Source: Sphingomonas jatrophae (GTDB lineage: Bacteria; Pseudomonadota; Alphaproteobacteria; Sphingomonadales; Sphingomonadaceae). From it: 64,000 nucleotides of DNA. Positions within the stretch are counted from its first letter, which is position 1, and the number at the start of each line of letters is the position of its first letter. The stretch lies in NCBI RefSeq assembly GCF_900113315.1, contig NZ_FOZG01000003.1, positions 372,001 through 436,000 on the forward strand, given 5' to 3'. The notes beneath the pieces were generated by a model. That model had not been told where the DNA came from and did no database searches. It saw only the letters and a program-made list of their open reading frames with translations. This document shows positions 9,253 through 17,402 of the stretch, piece by piece. The position numbers and the translations under genes were made by a program.

Positions 9253-11960
9253 TCCCGTCCCTGCCGGCGCTGCACGCCACCCATGTCGGCTTCTGGCTGG
9301 CCGAGCGGGGGGAAGAGGGCGTCGCCATCCGCGCCGTCGGGCGCGGCGAGGCGGTGGCGCGGATCGCCGACACGCCGACCATCCTGCTCAACGCGCCGAT
9401 GGTTGCCGCCCGGCTCGGCCTGCCGGAAGTGTCGGGCCTCGATCTGCTGGAGCTGTTCGCTTTCGTCCATCCCGCGCGCTTTGCTGTGCCGACCCCCGCC
9501 GGGCTCGCCCGCGCGCTGAACCTGCGCGTGCCGGCGGAAGGCGAGGAAGCGCCCTTCCTGCTCGACGCCGCGGACACGTTGCTGGCGACCGTCGCTCGTG
9601 CCGATTGGCCGCAGCGTGAGGGCGCCTATGCCACGCTCCAGGCGCTCGCCCGGCTGCGCTGGCCATGGGCACAGCTGCTCAGCCGCAGCATCCGCCGGCC
9701 CGAGCGGCCCGAGCGCTGGCTGTTCTCGCGCCTGCCCGAATGGGAGGACAAGCCTGCAAGGCCGCCGGCCAGGCCCGTCGTGCTGAGCGAGACGGAGACG
9801 CTCGACCATCTCGAGACGCTGGTCGGCACCGGTGCCGAGCCCCGTCCCGGGCAGCGCACTTATGCCGCCGCCGCCGCGCGCGCCTTCGATCCGCGGATCG
9901 CCGAGGGGCGCCCGCACCTGCTGCTGGCCGAGGCGGGCACCGGCATCGGCAAGACGCTCGGCTATCTCGCGCCCGCCTCGCTCTGGTCCAGCGATGCGGG
10001 CGGGCCGGTGTGGGTGTCGACCTACACCAAGGCCCTCCAGCGCCAGCTCGACCGCGAGAGCGCGCGTGCCTATCCGGACCCGGCGGCGCGGCGCGAGAAG
10101 GTGGTCGTTCGCAAGGGCCGGGAAAATTATCTCTGCCTGCTGAACCTGGAGGATGCGCTGCAGGGCGGCTTCCAGAACCGCGCGGCGGTACTGGCGCAGC
10201 TCGTCGCCCGCTGGGCGGCCTATACGCGCGACGGCGACATGGTGGGCGGCGACCTGCCGGGCTGGCTGCCCACGCTGTTCCGCCGTGCCGGCTCGACCGC
10301 GCTGACCGACCGGCGCGGCGAGTGCATCTATGCCGGCTGCCCGCATTACCGCCGCTGCTTCATCGAACGCTCGGTCCGCGCCAGCGCGGGGGCAGACATC
10401 GTCGTCGCCAATCACGCGCTCGTCATGCTGCTTGCCGCACGCGGCCGGAACGAGGGGCGCGCGCTCGCCCGCATCGTGTTCGACGAGGGCCATCACCTGT
10501 TCGACGCTGCCGATTCGACCTTCGCAGTCGCGCTGACGGGGCAGGAGACGATCGAGCTGCGCCGCTGGATCACCGGTCCCGAATCGCGCGCCCGCGGCCG
10601 TCGTCGCGGGCTTGCCGCGCGCCTGTCCGACGTCGCCTCCTATGACGAGGAAGGCGGCCTCGCCATCGAGGCAGCGCTGGCGGCAGCGCAAGGCCTGCCT
10701 GCCGACGGGTGGCTGGGGCGCTTGGGCGAAGGCCTGCCGCTCGGCCCCGTCGAAAGCCTGCTGGCGGAGGTGCGTGCCACCGTCTTCGCCCGCGCCGACG
10801 CGCAGGATGCGGGCTACGGGCTGGAAATCGCCGCTATCGAGCTGCCGGGCGCGCTGGTCGAGGCGGCAGGCCAGGCGGCCACCGCACTCGACGCCCTGGC
10901 GCGGCCGCTGGCGGTGCTCGGCCGGCGGCTGGAACATGTGCTGGAGGACGCGCCCGACTGGCTCGACGGCCCGGCCCGCGCGCGCGTCGAAGGCGCGCTG
11001 GCGGGGTTGGCCTGGCGCGGGCAGCTGATCGCCGCCTGGATCGCACTGCTCGCGCGGTTGGGCGGGCCGGCGGACCCGGACTTCGTCGACTGGCTGGCGG
11101 TGGACCGCGTCGAGGGGCGCGAGTGGGACATGGGCCTGCACCGCCGCTGGCTCGATCCGACGCGACCGCTGGCGGAGGCGGTGCTGAAACCCGCGCACGG
11201 CGTGATCGTCACCTCCGCGACGCTGCGCGGCGGCAGCGATGGCTGGGTTCATGCCGAGGCGCGCAGCGGCGCAAACCACCTCGACGTGCCGACGCGGCGC
11301 GTGACGGTGGAGAGCCCGTTCGATTATGCCAGCGCCGCCGAGGTGCTGATCGTCACCGACATCCGCCGCGGCGATACGCCCGCGCTTGCCGCTGCCTATG
11401 CGCGATTGATCGAGGCGGCAGGCGGCGGCACCCTCGGCCTGTTCACCGCCATCCAGCGGTTGAAGGCCGTACACGCCCGCATTGCCGACCGGCTCGCCCG
11501 CGCCGGACTGCCGCTCTACGCCCAGCATGTCGATCCGATCGACACGGGCACGCTGGTGGATCTGTTCCGCGACGATCCGCGCGCGTCGCTGCTCGGCACC
11601 GATGCGCTGCGCGACGGGGTGGACGTGCCCGGCCATTCGCTGCGGCTCGTCGTCATGGAAGGCGTGCCTTGGCCGCGCCCGACCGTGCTGCACGGTGCGC
11701 GGCGCGCGGTCGGCGGCGGCACAGCCTATGACGACCGTGTGGTGCGCGCGCGGCTGGCGCAGGCGTTCGGCCGGCTGATCCGCTCCGCCGGGGACAAGGG
11801 CCGCTTCGTGCTGCTCTCCGCCGCCACGCCGTCGCGGCTGCTGGATGCCTTTCCGCGGGGCGTGCCGGTGCGGCGCGTGACGCTGGATGCCGCCGTCGCC
11901 GCGGTCGCGGCAGCGGAAGCGCCGGTCGCAGGTGCCGCGACGCCTATCTTTCATCCGTAA
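9249..11960 (+). CDS. DinG/XPD-type iron-sulfur DNA helicase
   Basis: A protein of 903 residues, a superfamily 2 ATP-dependent helicase of the DinG/Rad3/XPD group. Walker A is AEAGTGIGKT with the lysine at 235. The Walker B box is DEGH near 412. Four cysteines, C296, C359, C364 and C370, are spaced as expected for the 4Fe-4S domain. The motif QAFGRLIRSAGDKGRFVLL forms the arginine-finger region. The N-terminal ~200 residues lie outside the helicase core and resemble a degraded DnaQ-type exonuclease. The family unwinds DNA with 5'-3' polarity and can clear R-loops or G4 DNA; the exact role here is inferred. It overlaps the preceding gene (ATGA). Confidence 0.88.
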   Translation: MIPSLPALHATHVGFWLAERGEEGVAIRAVGRGEAVARIADTPTILLNAPMVAARLGLPEVSGLDLLELFAFVHPARFAVPTPAGLARALNLRVPAEGEEAPFLLDAADTLLATVARADWPQREGAYATLQALARLRWPWAQLLSRSIRRPERPERWLFSRLPEWEDKPARPPARPVVLSETETLDHLETLVGTGAEPRPGQRTYAAAAARAFDPRIAEGRPHLLLAEAGTGIGKTLGYLAPASLWSSDAGGPVWVSTYTKALQRQLDRESARAYPDPAARREKVVVRKGRENYLCLLNLEDALQGGFQNRAAVLAQLVARWAAYTRDGDMVGGDLPGWLPTLFRRAGSTALTDRRGECIYAGCPHYRRCFIERSVRASAGADIVVANHALVMLLAARGRNEGRALARIVFDEGHHLFDAADSTFAVALTGQETIELRRWITGPESRARGRRRGLAARLSDVASYDEEGGLAIEAALAAAQGLPADGWLGRLGEGLPLGPVESLLAEVRATVFARADAQDAGYGLEIAAIELPGALVEAAGQAATALDALARPLAVLGRRLEHVLEDAPDWLDGPARARVEGALAGLAWRGQLIAAWIALLARLGGPADPDFVDWLAVDRVEGREWDMGLHRRWLDPTRPLAEAVLKPAHGVIVTSATLRGGSDGWVHAEARSGANHLDVPTRRVTVESPFDYASAAEVLIVTDIRRGDTPALAAAYARLIEAAGGGTLGLFTAIQRLKAVHARIADRLARAGLPLYAQHVDPIDTGTLVDLFRDDPRASLLGTDALRDGVDVPGHSLRLVVMEGVPWPRPTVLHGARRAVGGGTAYDDRVVRARLAQAFGRLIRSAGDKGRFVLLSAATPSRLLDAFPRGVPVRRVTLDAAVAAVAAAEAPVAGAATPIFHP

Positions 11961-12009
11961 CGGCTTTGCGGCATCAGGCGCGCGGGCCGGCGCTGGGTGA
12001 GGGACGAGG

Positions 12010-12552
12010 ATGAAGAGACTGTTCCTGCTGCGCCATGCGAAATCGGGCTGGGACGATCCCGTCGCCCGCGATTTCGATCGGCCGCTCAACGCCAAGGGTA
12101 AGCGCGCCGCCCGCGCCATCGGCCGCTATCTGCGCGACGAGAAGCTGGTCTTCGACCGGGTGACCGCCAGCCCGGCGACCCGCGTCGTCGAGACGCTGGA
12201 CGAGGTGGCGGCGGGCCGCGGTGCCACGCTGGCGCCCGTGTGGGACAAGCGGCTCTATCTCGCTTCCGCCTCCGCGCTGCTCGACATCGTACAGGATGCC
12301 GCGAACGACTCGGACAGCCTGCTGCTCGTCGGCCACAATCCGGGTTTGGAGGAGCTGGTGCTGCTGCTCGTGCCCGACCGCGAGGACGACATGACCCGCG
12401 ACGAGATCGAGGAGAAGCTGCCGACCGCCTCGTTCGTCGAGCTGCGCTTCGACGTGGCGAGCTGGGATGCGGTCGCGGAGAATGGCGGCACGCTCGGCCG
12501 GTTCGTCCGTCCGCGCGATCTCGATCCGGCGCTGGGCCCGGGCCAGCCATGA
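12010..12552 (+). CDS. Histidine phosphatase, SixA type
   Basis: A protein of 180 residues in the histidine phosphatase (phosphoglycerate mutase-like) superfamily. The phosphorylated histidine lies in LFLLRHAKSGW near the N-terminus, and the second catalytic histidine is in LLLVGHNPGLEEL. Short members with RHAKSxW resemble SixA, which removes phosphate from histidine phosphotransfer proteins; other short members act on small molecules. The stop overlaps the start of the GNAT gene (ATGA). The in vivo substrate cannot be told from the sequence. It follows the helicase after 49 bases and may belong to the same transcript. Confidence 0.85.
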   Translation: MKRLFLLRHAKSGWDDPVARDFDRPLNAKGKRAARAIGRYLRDEKLVFDRVTASPATRVVETLDEVAAGRGATLAPVWDKRLYLASASALLDIVQDAANDSDSLLLVGHNPGLEELVLLLVPDREDDMTRDEIEEKLPTASFVELRFDVASWDAVAENGGTLGRFVRPRDLDPALGPGQP

Positions 12553-13079
12553 CGCTGCCCGAGCCGCTGCTGCGGCGCGCCGGGCTTGGCGATGCGGCGG
12601 CGCTGTCGCTGATCGGCGGCGCGACCTTCCTCTACACCTTTGCGCACGATCATCCCGGCCCCGGCCTCGTCGCGCATGCACGGGGCGATCATGGCGAGGC
12701 CTGGTACGCCGCGGCATTGGCGGATCCCGCCAACGCGCTCTGGCTGCTGGAGACGCCGCTCGGCGCGCCTGTCGGCTATGCGATGCTGTGCCCGCCCGCG
12801 CTGGAGGATGCAGCCGGGCCGGACGATCTCGAGCTCAAACGCATCTACCTGCTCGATCGCTGGGCCGGCGGCGGGCGCGGCCGCGCGCTGATGACGGCGG
12901 CGGAGGTGGAGGCACGGGCGCGCGGCGCGCAGCGGCTGCTGCTCAGTGTCTACGAGCATAATCTGCTGGCCCAAGGCTTCTACGCCCGCCTTGGCTATAC
13001 GGATACGGGCCTCAGGCGCACCTTCATGACGGGCGATTTCGGCTCCACCGATCAGGTGTGGGCCAAGCCGCTCGACTGA
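12549..13079 (+). CDS. GNAT family N-acetyltransferase
   Basis: A protein of 176 residues with the GNAT fold. The acetyl-CoA binding segment is visible as LDRWAGGGRGRALM, giving the Q/RxxGxG/A pattern, and the C-terminal helix-strand NLLAQGFYARLGY is typical. The substrate is unknown. The ATG at 12549 overlaps the stop of the phosphatase gene, so the start is well supported even though the frame is open further upstream. It is the last gene of a run starting at the PH-like membrane protein and converges with the merR gene, leaving almost no gap. Confidence 0.85.
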   Translation: MTLPEPLLRRAGLGDAAALSLIGGATFLYTFAHDHPGPGLVAHARGDHGEAWYAAALADPANALWLLETPLGAPVGYAMLCPPALEDAAGPDDLELKRIYLLDRWAGGGRGRALMTAAEVEARARGAQRLLLSVYEHNLLAQGFYARLGYTDTGLRRTFMTGDFGSTDQVWAKPLD

Positions 13080-13082
13080 TCC

Positions 13083-13433
13083 TTATTCCGCCAGCGCGCG
13101 GGCCAGCAGGGCGCGGATCGCCGCCAACTCGTCCCGCACGCGCGAATCGATCGGCGGCTCCAGCGGGGTGGCGGCGGGCGGCGTCGCGGCGACCGGTGCT
13201 TCCAGCAGCTGCTGAACGCCGCGGATCGTGTAGCCGTCCAGGTTCAGCAGCGTGTGGATGCGACGCGCCAGCGCCACATCCGACGGCCGGTAATAACGCC
13301 GGTTGCCCGCACGCGTCAGCGGCTTGAGCTGCGGGAACTTCGTTTCCCAATAGCGCAGCACATGCTGCGGCACGCCGAGCTCTGTCGAGAGTTCGGAGAT
13401 GGTCAGGAAGGCGCCGTCGGCTTTCGCCGTCAT
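13083..13433 (-). CDS. MerR family transcriptional regulator
   Basis: A protein of 116 residues. The N-terminal winged helix (about 10-75) shows the MerR pattern: [23 protein letters not shown], then [23 protein letters not shown]. The C-terminal part is short and proline/alanine rich and carries no cysteine pattern for metal sensing. It is therefore not a MerR metal or SoxR redox sensor. The place after ihfA in the plsX-fabH-ihfA run is the usual alphaproteobacterial one. The effector and target are unknown. Confidence 0.85.
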   Translation of the reverse strand: MTAKADGAFLTISELSTELGVPQHVLRYWETKFPQLKPLTRAGNRRYYRPSDVALARRIHTLLNLDGYTIRGVQQLLEAPVAATPPAATPLEPPIDSRVRDELAAIRALLARALAE

Positions 13434-13447
13434 CGATCCATGCGGCC

Positions 13448-13747
13448 TCAGCCCGCCTGCACGATGCGGTCGCGCATCATCTGGCTGGCACGGAAGGTCA
13501 GCACGCGGCGCGGTGCGATCGGCACTTCCACGCCGGTCTTGGGATTGCGGCCGACGCGCTCGCCCTTGTCGCGCAGCACGAAGCTGCCGAAGCCGGAGAT
13601 CTTGACGTTCTCGCCCTCGCTCAGCGCCTGGCACATATGGGCGAGCACGCTTTCCACCATGCGCGCGGCGTCGGCACGGCTGACGCCGATATCACGATGC
13701 ACGGCATCGGCCAGGTCCGCCCGCGTCAGGGTGCCCGCTTCCACCAT
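13448..13747 (-). CDS. ihfA: Integration host factor subunit alpha
   Basis: A protein of 99 residues of the HU/IHF family that bends DNA at specific sites as a heterodimer with IhfB. Diagnostic blocks are [22 protein letters not shown] and the IHF-alpha style [12 protein letters not shown]. The beta-arm carries the conserved proline (NPKTG). The start at 13747 ([12 protein letters not shown]) gives the normal length; longer starts would add non-conserved residues. Alpha rather than beta is chosen by the arm sequence and by its position after fabH, the usual alphaproteobacterial arrangement. Confidence 0.92.
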   Translation of the reverse strand: MVEAGTLTRADLADAVHRDIGVSRADAARMVESVLAHMCQALSEGENVKISGFGSFVLRDKGERVGRNPKTGVEVPIAPRRVLTFRASQMMRDRIVQAG

Positions 13748-13817
13748 GATACCGCCCTCCCCGTCTGGCACAGCATGCTCCTCCCAAAGATCGAAGATTG
13801 CGCAGGTCCGCCCGCGA

Positions 13818-14798
13818 TTACAAGCGGATGACGGCCGCCCCCCAGGTAAATCCGCCGCCCATCGCCTCAAACACGCACAGATCGCCCGGCTTGATCCGGC
13901 CGTCGCGCACCGCCTTGTCGAACGCCAGCGGCACCGACGCCGCCGAGGTGTTCGCATGTTCGTCGACGGTCACGATCACCCGCTCGGGCGCGAGGCCCAG
14001 CTTCTTGGCGGTCGCATCGAGGATGCGGCGGTTCGCCTGATGCGGCACCACCCAGTCCACCGCAGAGACGGCCAGCCCCGCCTTGCCGAGCGCTTCGCCC
14101 AGCACCGCCGACAGGTTGGTCACGGCATGGCGGAACACCTCGCGTCCCTGCATGCGCAGCTTGCCGACGGTGCCCGTGGTCGAGGGCCCGCCATCGACAT
14201 AGAGAAGCTGGTTGTGCCGCCCGTCGGCGTGCAGCGCGACCGAGAGGATGCCGCGCGCGGCGGCATCGTCATTCTCCGCCGGGCCATCCTCCGCCTGCAG
14301 CACGACCGCGCCCGCACCGTCGCCGAACAGGACGCAGGTGGTGCGATCCTCCCAGTCGAGGATGCGGCTGAACGTCTCGCTGCCGATCACCAGCGCGGTG
14401 TCGGCCGCGCCGCCGCGGATCATGCTCTCGGCGACCGACAAAGCGTAGAGGAAGCCCGAGCAGACCGCCGCCACGTCGAACGCGATGCAATCGCCCGCGC
14501 CCAGCATCTCCTGCACCTTGGTGGCGGATGCGGGGAAGGTCTGGTCCGGTGTCGCCGTCGCAAGCACGATCAGCCCGACCTGCGTGGGCGCGATCCCGGC
14601 CGCCTCCAGCGCGCGGCGGGCGGCTTCCGCACCCAGCGTTGCCGTCGTCTCGTCCGGCTCGGCGATGTGGCGGAAGCGGATGCCGGTGCGCTCGACGATC
14701 CACTCGTCAGATGTATCGACCCGCTCGGCCAGATCGGCGTTTGAGACGCGCGTGCGCGGCAGGGCCGAGCCCGAGCCCGTGATCACCGCGCGCCTCAT
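13818..14798 (-). CDS. fabH: 3-oxoacyl-ACP synthase III (KAS III)
   Basis: A protein of 326 residues that starts fatty acid chains by condensing acetyl-CoA with malonyl-ACP. The catalytic triad is visible: C113 in [13 protein letters not shown]253 in VPHQANRRI and N283 in EHANTSAAS. Length and the terminal [10 protein letters not shown] block are normal for FabH. The start overlaps the plsX stop (ATGA), so PlsX and FabH are translationally coupled, which fits joint control of phospholipid and fatty acid synthesis. A 70-base gap separates it from ihfA. Confidence 0.95.
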   Translation of the reverse strand: MRRAVITGSGSALPRTRVSNADLAERVDTSDEWIVERTGIRFRHIAEPDETTATLGAEAARRALEAAGIAPTQVGLIVLATATPDQTFPASATKVQEMLGAGDCIAFDVAAVCSGFLYALSVAESMIRGGAADTALVIGSETFSRILDWEDRTTCVLFGDGAGAVVLQAEDGPAENDDAAARGILSVALHADGRHNQLLYVDGGPSTTGTVGKLRMQGREVFRHAVTNLSAVLGEALGKAGLAVSAVDWVVPHQANRRILDATAKKLGLAPERVIVTVDEHANTSAASVPLAFDKAVRDGRIKPGDLCVFEAMGGGFTWGAAVIRL

Positions 14799-15850
14799 GC
14801 GGCGGCTCCCCGGCCGGGTTCCGCCACATCGCGGCGCACATTGGCGAGATCATTCGCCACCAGCCGGCTGATGTCGGCCTGCGCCAGCTTCACCGCGACA
14901 CCGATGGCATTGGCGAAGCCCGCCGGCGTCGCGCCGCCATGGCTCTTCACGACGATGCCGTTCAGCCCGAGAAAGACGGCGCCATTATGGTTGTTTGGAT
15001 CGAGATGGTGGCGCAGCAGCTCTGTCGCGGGCCGCGAGATCAGGAAGCCGATCTTGGAGCGGAGCGAAGAGCGGAAGGCGGATTTCAGCAGATCGGTGAC
15101 GAAGCGGGCCGTGCCCTCCATCGTCTTCAACGCGATATTGCCGGAAAAGCCGTCGGTCACGATCACGTCCGCCTCGCCGCGGCCCAGCCGGTCCGCCTCG
15201 ATATTGCCGATGAAGTCGAGGGGCAGGTGATCCGCCGCACGCAGCTGCTGAGCGGCATCGCGGAGCGATTCGGTGCCCTTCATCTCTTCCGCACCGATGT
15301 TGAGCAGCGCGACGCGCGGCTCGGCCAGACCCACGACAATGCGGGAATAGACCGCGCCCATGACTGCGAACTGAACGAGGTTGCGGGCGTCGCACTCGGT
15401 GTTGGCGCCGAGATCCAGCATGACGAGATCGCGATCACCGATCGTCGGCAGCAGGGCGGCCAGAGCCGGCCGGTCGATCCCGGCCATGGTGCGCAGCGCC
15501 AGCTTGGCCGTCGCCATCAGCGCGCCGGTGTTGCCGGCGGACACCGCGCCATCCGCCGTGCCGCGCTTCACCGCATCGATCGCAAGGCCCATGGAGGTCG
15601 TCCGCGCCCGGCGGATCGCCTGGCTGGGCTTCTCGTCCCCCGCCACCGCATCGGGCGCGTGGACGATTTCGGCGGCGGCCGCGAGTTCAGCGTGGCGCGA
15701 CAGTTCGGGCCCGAGCACCGCCTCATCCCCGAACAGGGTGAAGCGAAGCTCCGGCAGGCGCTGAAGCGCGAGCGCTGCACCGGCCAGTGTGGTCGCCGGG
15801 CCGCGATCGCCGCCCATCGCATCAACGGCGATCCGCGGCGCGCCCGTCAT
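14795..15850 (-). CDS. plsX: Phosphate acyltransferase PlsX
   Basis: A protein of 351 residues that makes acyl-phosphate from acyl-ACP, the first step in the PlsX/PlsY route to phosphatidic acid. The N-terminal [12 protein letters not shown] motif is the family hallmark. Further conserved blocks are [10 protein letters not shown] and the C-terminal [13 protein letters not shown]. It is 32 bases downstream of rpmF and overlaps fabH by four bases. It is a peripheral membrane enzyme in characterised bacteria; no transmembrane segment is predicted here. Confidence 0.95.
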   Translation of the reverse strand: MTGAPRIAVDAMGGDRGPATTLAGAALALQRLPELRFTLFGDEAVLGPELSRHAELAAAAEIVHAPDAVAGDEKPSQAIRRARTTSMGLAIDAVKRGTADGAVSAGNTGALMATAKLALRTMAGIDRPALAALLPTIGDRDLVMLDLGANTECDARNLVQFAVMGAVYSRIVVGLAEPRVALLNIGAEEMKGTESLRDAAQQLRAADHLPLDFIGNIEADRLGRGEADVIVTDGFSGNIALKTMEGTARFVTDLLKSAFRSSLRSKIGFLISRPATELLRHHLDPNNHNGAVFLGLNGIVVKSHGGATPAGFANAIGVAVKLAQADISRLVANDLANVRRDVAEPGRGAAA

Positions 15851-15882
15851 CCTGCAACCAGCCCCCGTGGTAATGCCGCGAC

Positions 15883-16062
15883 TCAGGCCTCGGTCGGCAC
15901 GATCTCTCGGCCATTATAGTGGCCGCATCCGGTGCACAGATTGTGCGGACGGCGCAGTTCGCCGCAATTCGGGCATTCCTGGAACGCCTCGACGCTCAGC
16001 GCATGGTGGCTGCGCCGCATGTTGCGCCGCGAGGGCGAGGTCTTTCGCTTGGGGACGGCCAT
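15883..16062 (-). CDS. rpmF: 50S ribosomal protein L32
   Basis: A protein of 59 residues. The start [20 protein letters not shown] is the conserved L32 N-terminus. Four cysteines at 30, 33, 43 and 46 form the zinc ribbon, so this is the zinc-binding (C+) form. The start is fixed by this motif, so the longer frame is not used. It heads the rpmF-plsX-fabH-ihfA-merR operon and is probably driven by the promoter just upstream. Confidence 0.97.
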   Translation of the reverse strand: MAVPKRKTSPSRRNMRRSHHALSVEAFQECPNCGELRRPHNLCTGCGHYNGREIVPTEA

Positions 16063-16175
16063 CTCGGCACCTTGTTCGAACAGCTGCAAAAGAGAAGCGA
16101 CGAGCGTCAGTCGTTGGCACCGCCGTCCTGATCGGACCGCGGACCCAAGCGCCCGGGCTCGTCGCGAGGGGCGGA

Positions 16176-16203
16176 CCTATAGCGATTTGGCGCTGCGTTG
16201 CAA
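16176..16203 (-). promoter_or_regulatory. Candidate sigma-70 promoter of the rpmF operon
   Basis: On the minus strand TTGCAA (16198-16203) and TATAGG (16176-16181) are separated by 16 bases. This is the best -35/-10 pair in the gap between rpmF and the divergent MAPEG gene, and it would place a transcript start about 105 bases before rpmF. The -35 and -10 are both close to consensus; the call rests on pattern and position only. Confidence 0.4.
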
Positions 16204-16254
16204 CCCCGAGACCGACATGACAGGGTTGGCCACACCCGTAAGGAGCCTGCCGCC

Positions 16255-16677
16255 ATGATCCTGCCGATCGCGCTCACCACCGCCGGTGCCGCCACGATCC
16301 TGAACCTCTGGCTGGCCGGGCGCATATCGCAGCTGCGGATCGCGCGGAAGATCATGATCGGCGACGGCGGCGATCCGGCGATGGTCGCCCGCATTCGCGC
16401 GCAGGGCAATTTCGTCGAATATGCGCCCTTCGCCGTCCTGCTGATCGGCCTGATCGAGTTCGCCCGCGGCACCAGCCTGCCCTTGTGGCTGCTCGCCATT
16501 GCCTTCCTGCTGGCGCGTCTGGCGCATCCGCTCGGAATGGACCGGCCGGCGCCCAACCCGCTGCGCGCGGGCGGCATCCTCGTCAGCTGGCTGGTGCTGC
16601 TGGCGCTGGCCGCGTGGGCGCTCGCCATCCCCTATCTCGGCACGGCGGCGCCGATGGAGCTGGTGCCGGCGGGCTGA
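16255..16677 (+). CDS. MAPEG family membrane protein
   Basis: A protein of 140 residues with four hydrophobic segments, the layout of the MAPEG family (membrane-associated proteins in eicosanoid and glutathione metabolism). The signature GNFVEYAPFAVLLIGLIE follows a charged loop (ARIRAQGNF), as in bacterial MAPEG proteins. Bacterial members may have glutathione transferase-like activity, but most are untested. A ribosome site (AAGGAG) lies before the ATG at 16255. It is divergent from rpmF. Confidence 0.85.
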   Translation: MILPIALTTAGAATILNLWLAGRISQLRIARKIMIGDGGDPAMVARIRAQGNFVEYAPFAVLLIGLIEFARGTSLPLWLLAIAFLLARLAHPLGMDRPAPNPLRAGGILVSWLVLLALAAWALAIPYLGTAAPMELVPAG

Positions 16678-16683
16678 GCGCGA

Positions 16684-17358
16684 TCAGGCGCGGGCCAGCA
16701 CCGAATCGGCGACGAACGGATTGCTCGCCCGCTCCCGCGCGAAGGTCGACATGGGCCCGTGGCCGCAGACGAAAGCGGTATCGCCGCCCATCGGCCACAG
16801 CCGCCCGGTGATCGCCTCGATCAGGTCGCGGTGATTGCCGCGCGGAAAGTCGGTCCGCCCGATCGATCCCTGGAACAGCACGTCGCCGACGATGGCCAGC
16901 CTGGACGGCGCATGATGGAAGACGACGTGTCCCGGCGTGTGCCCCGGGCAGTGGCGCACATCGAGGACGAGCTCGCCCACGGTGACCTGGTCGCCATCCT
17001 CCAGCCAGCGATCCGGCTCGAACGACTGGCCGGGGATGCCATATTTGCCGCCGTCCACCGCCAGCTGCTCGATCCAGAAGCGATCGCCCTCGTGCGGCCC
17101 CTCGATCGGCACGCCAAGCTCCGCCGCCAGCACCGCGGTGCCGCCGCAATGGTCGATATGGCCGTGCGTGACGAGCAGCTTCTCGATCGTGACGCCATGC
17201 TGCTTCGCCGCCGCCTTCAGCCGCGGCAGATCGCCGCCCGCATCGATGAAGGCGCCCTTCATCGTGCGGGTGCACCAGAGCAGGGTGCAATTCTGCTGGA
17301 GCGGCGTGACGGGGATGATCGCGGCCCTGAGCAGGTGTTCTTGCGGGTGATCGGTCAT
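16684..17358 (-). CDS. MBL-fold hydrolase, YcbL/glyoxalase II-like
   Basis: A protein of 224 residues with the metallo-beta-lactamase fold. The metal motif HGHIDH is at 65-70, and further ligands are seen in CPGHTPGH and GDVLFQGSIGRTD. The C-terminal CGHGPMSTFARER block is typical of YcbL-type hydrolases, which hydrolyse S-lactoylglutathione-like thioesters. The short length argues for this group over full glyoxalase II, which has an extra C-terminal domain. It is cytosolic (no signal peptide). The neighbouring S9 peptidase lies 44 bases upstream on the same strand. Confidence 0.85.
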   Translation of the reverse strand: MTDHPQEHLLRAAIIPVTPLQQNCTLLWCTRTMKGAFIDAGGDLPRLKAAAKQHGVTIEKLLVTHGHIDHCGGTAVLAAELGVPIEGPHEGDRFWIEQLAVDGGKYGIPGQSFEPDRWLEDGDQVTVGELVLDVRHCPGHTPGHVVFHHAPSRLAIVGDVLFQGSIGRTDFPRGNHRDLIEAITGRLWPMGGDTAFVCGHGPMSTFARERASNPFVADSVLARA

Positions 17359-17402
17359 GTCGCCGAGATGGCGGCTGCGGCGCGGCGACGCAACTCCCCG
17401 GC

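Noticed and set aside
8763-12119. A 1118-residue open frame on the minus strand opposite the helicase.
   Set aside because: It is the shadow of the helicase and its neighbours on the other strand. Composition is rich in Arg, Gln, His and Ala with no domains, as for other long antisense frames in this GC-rich DNA.
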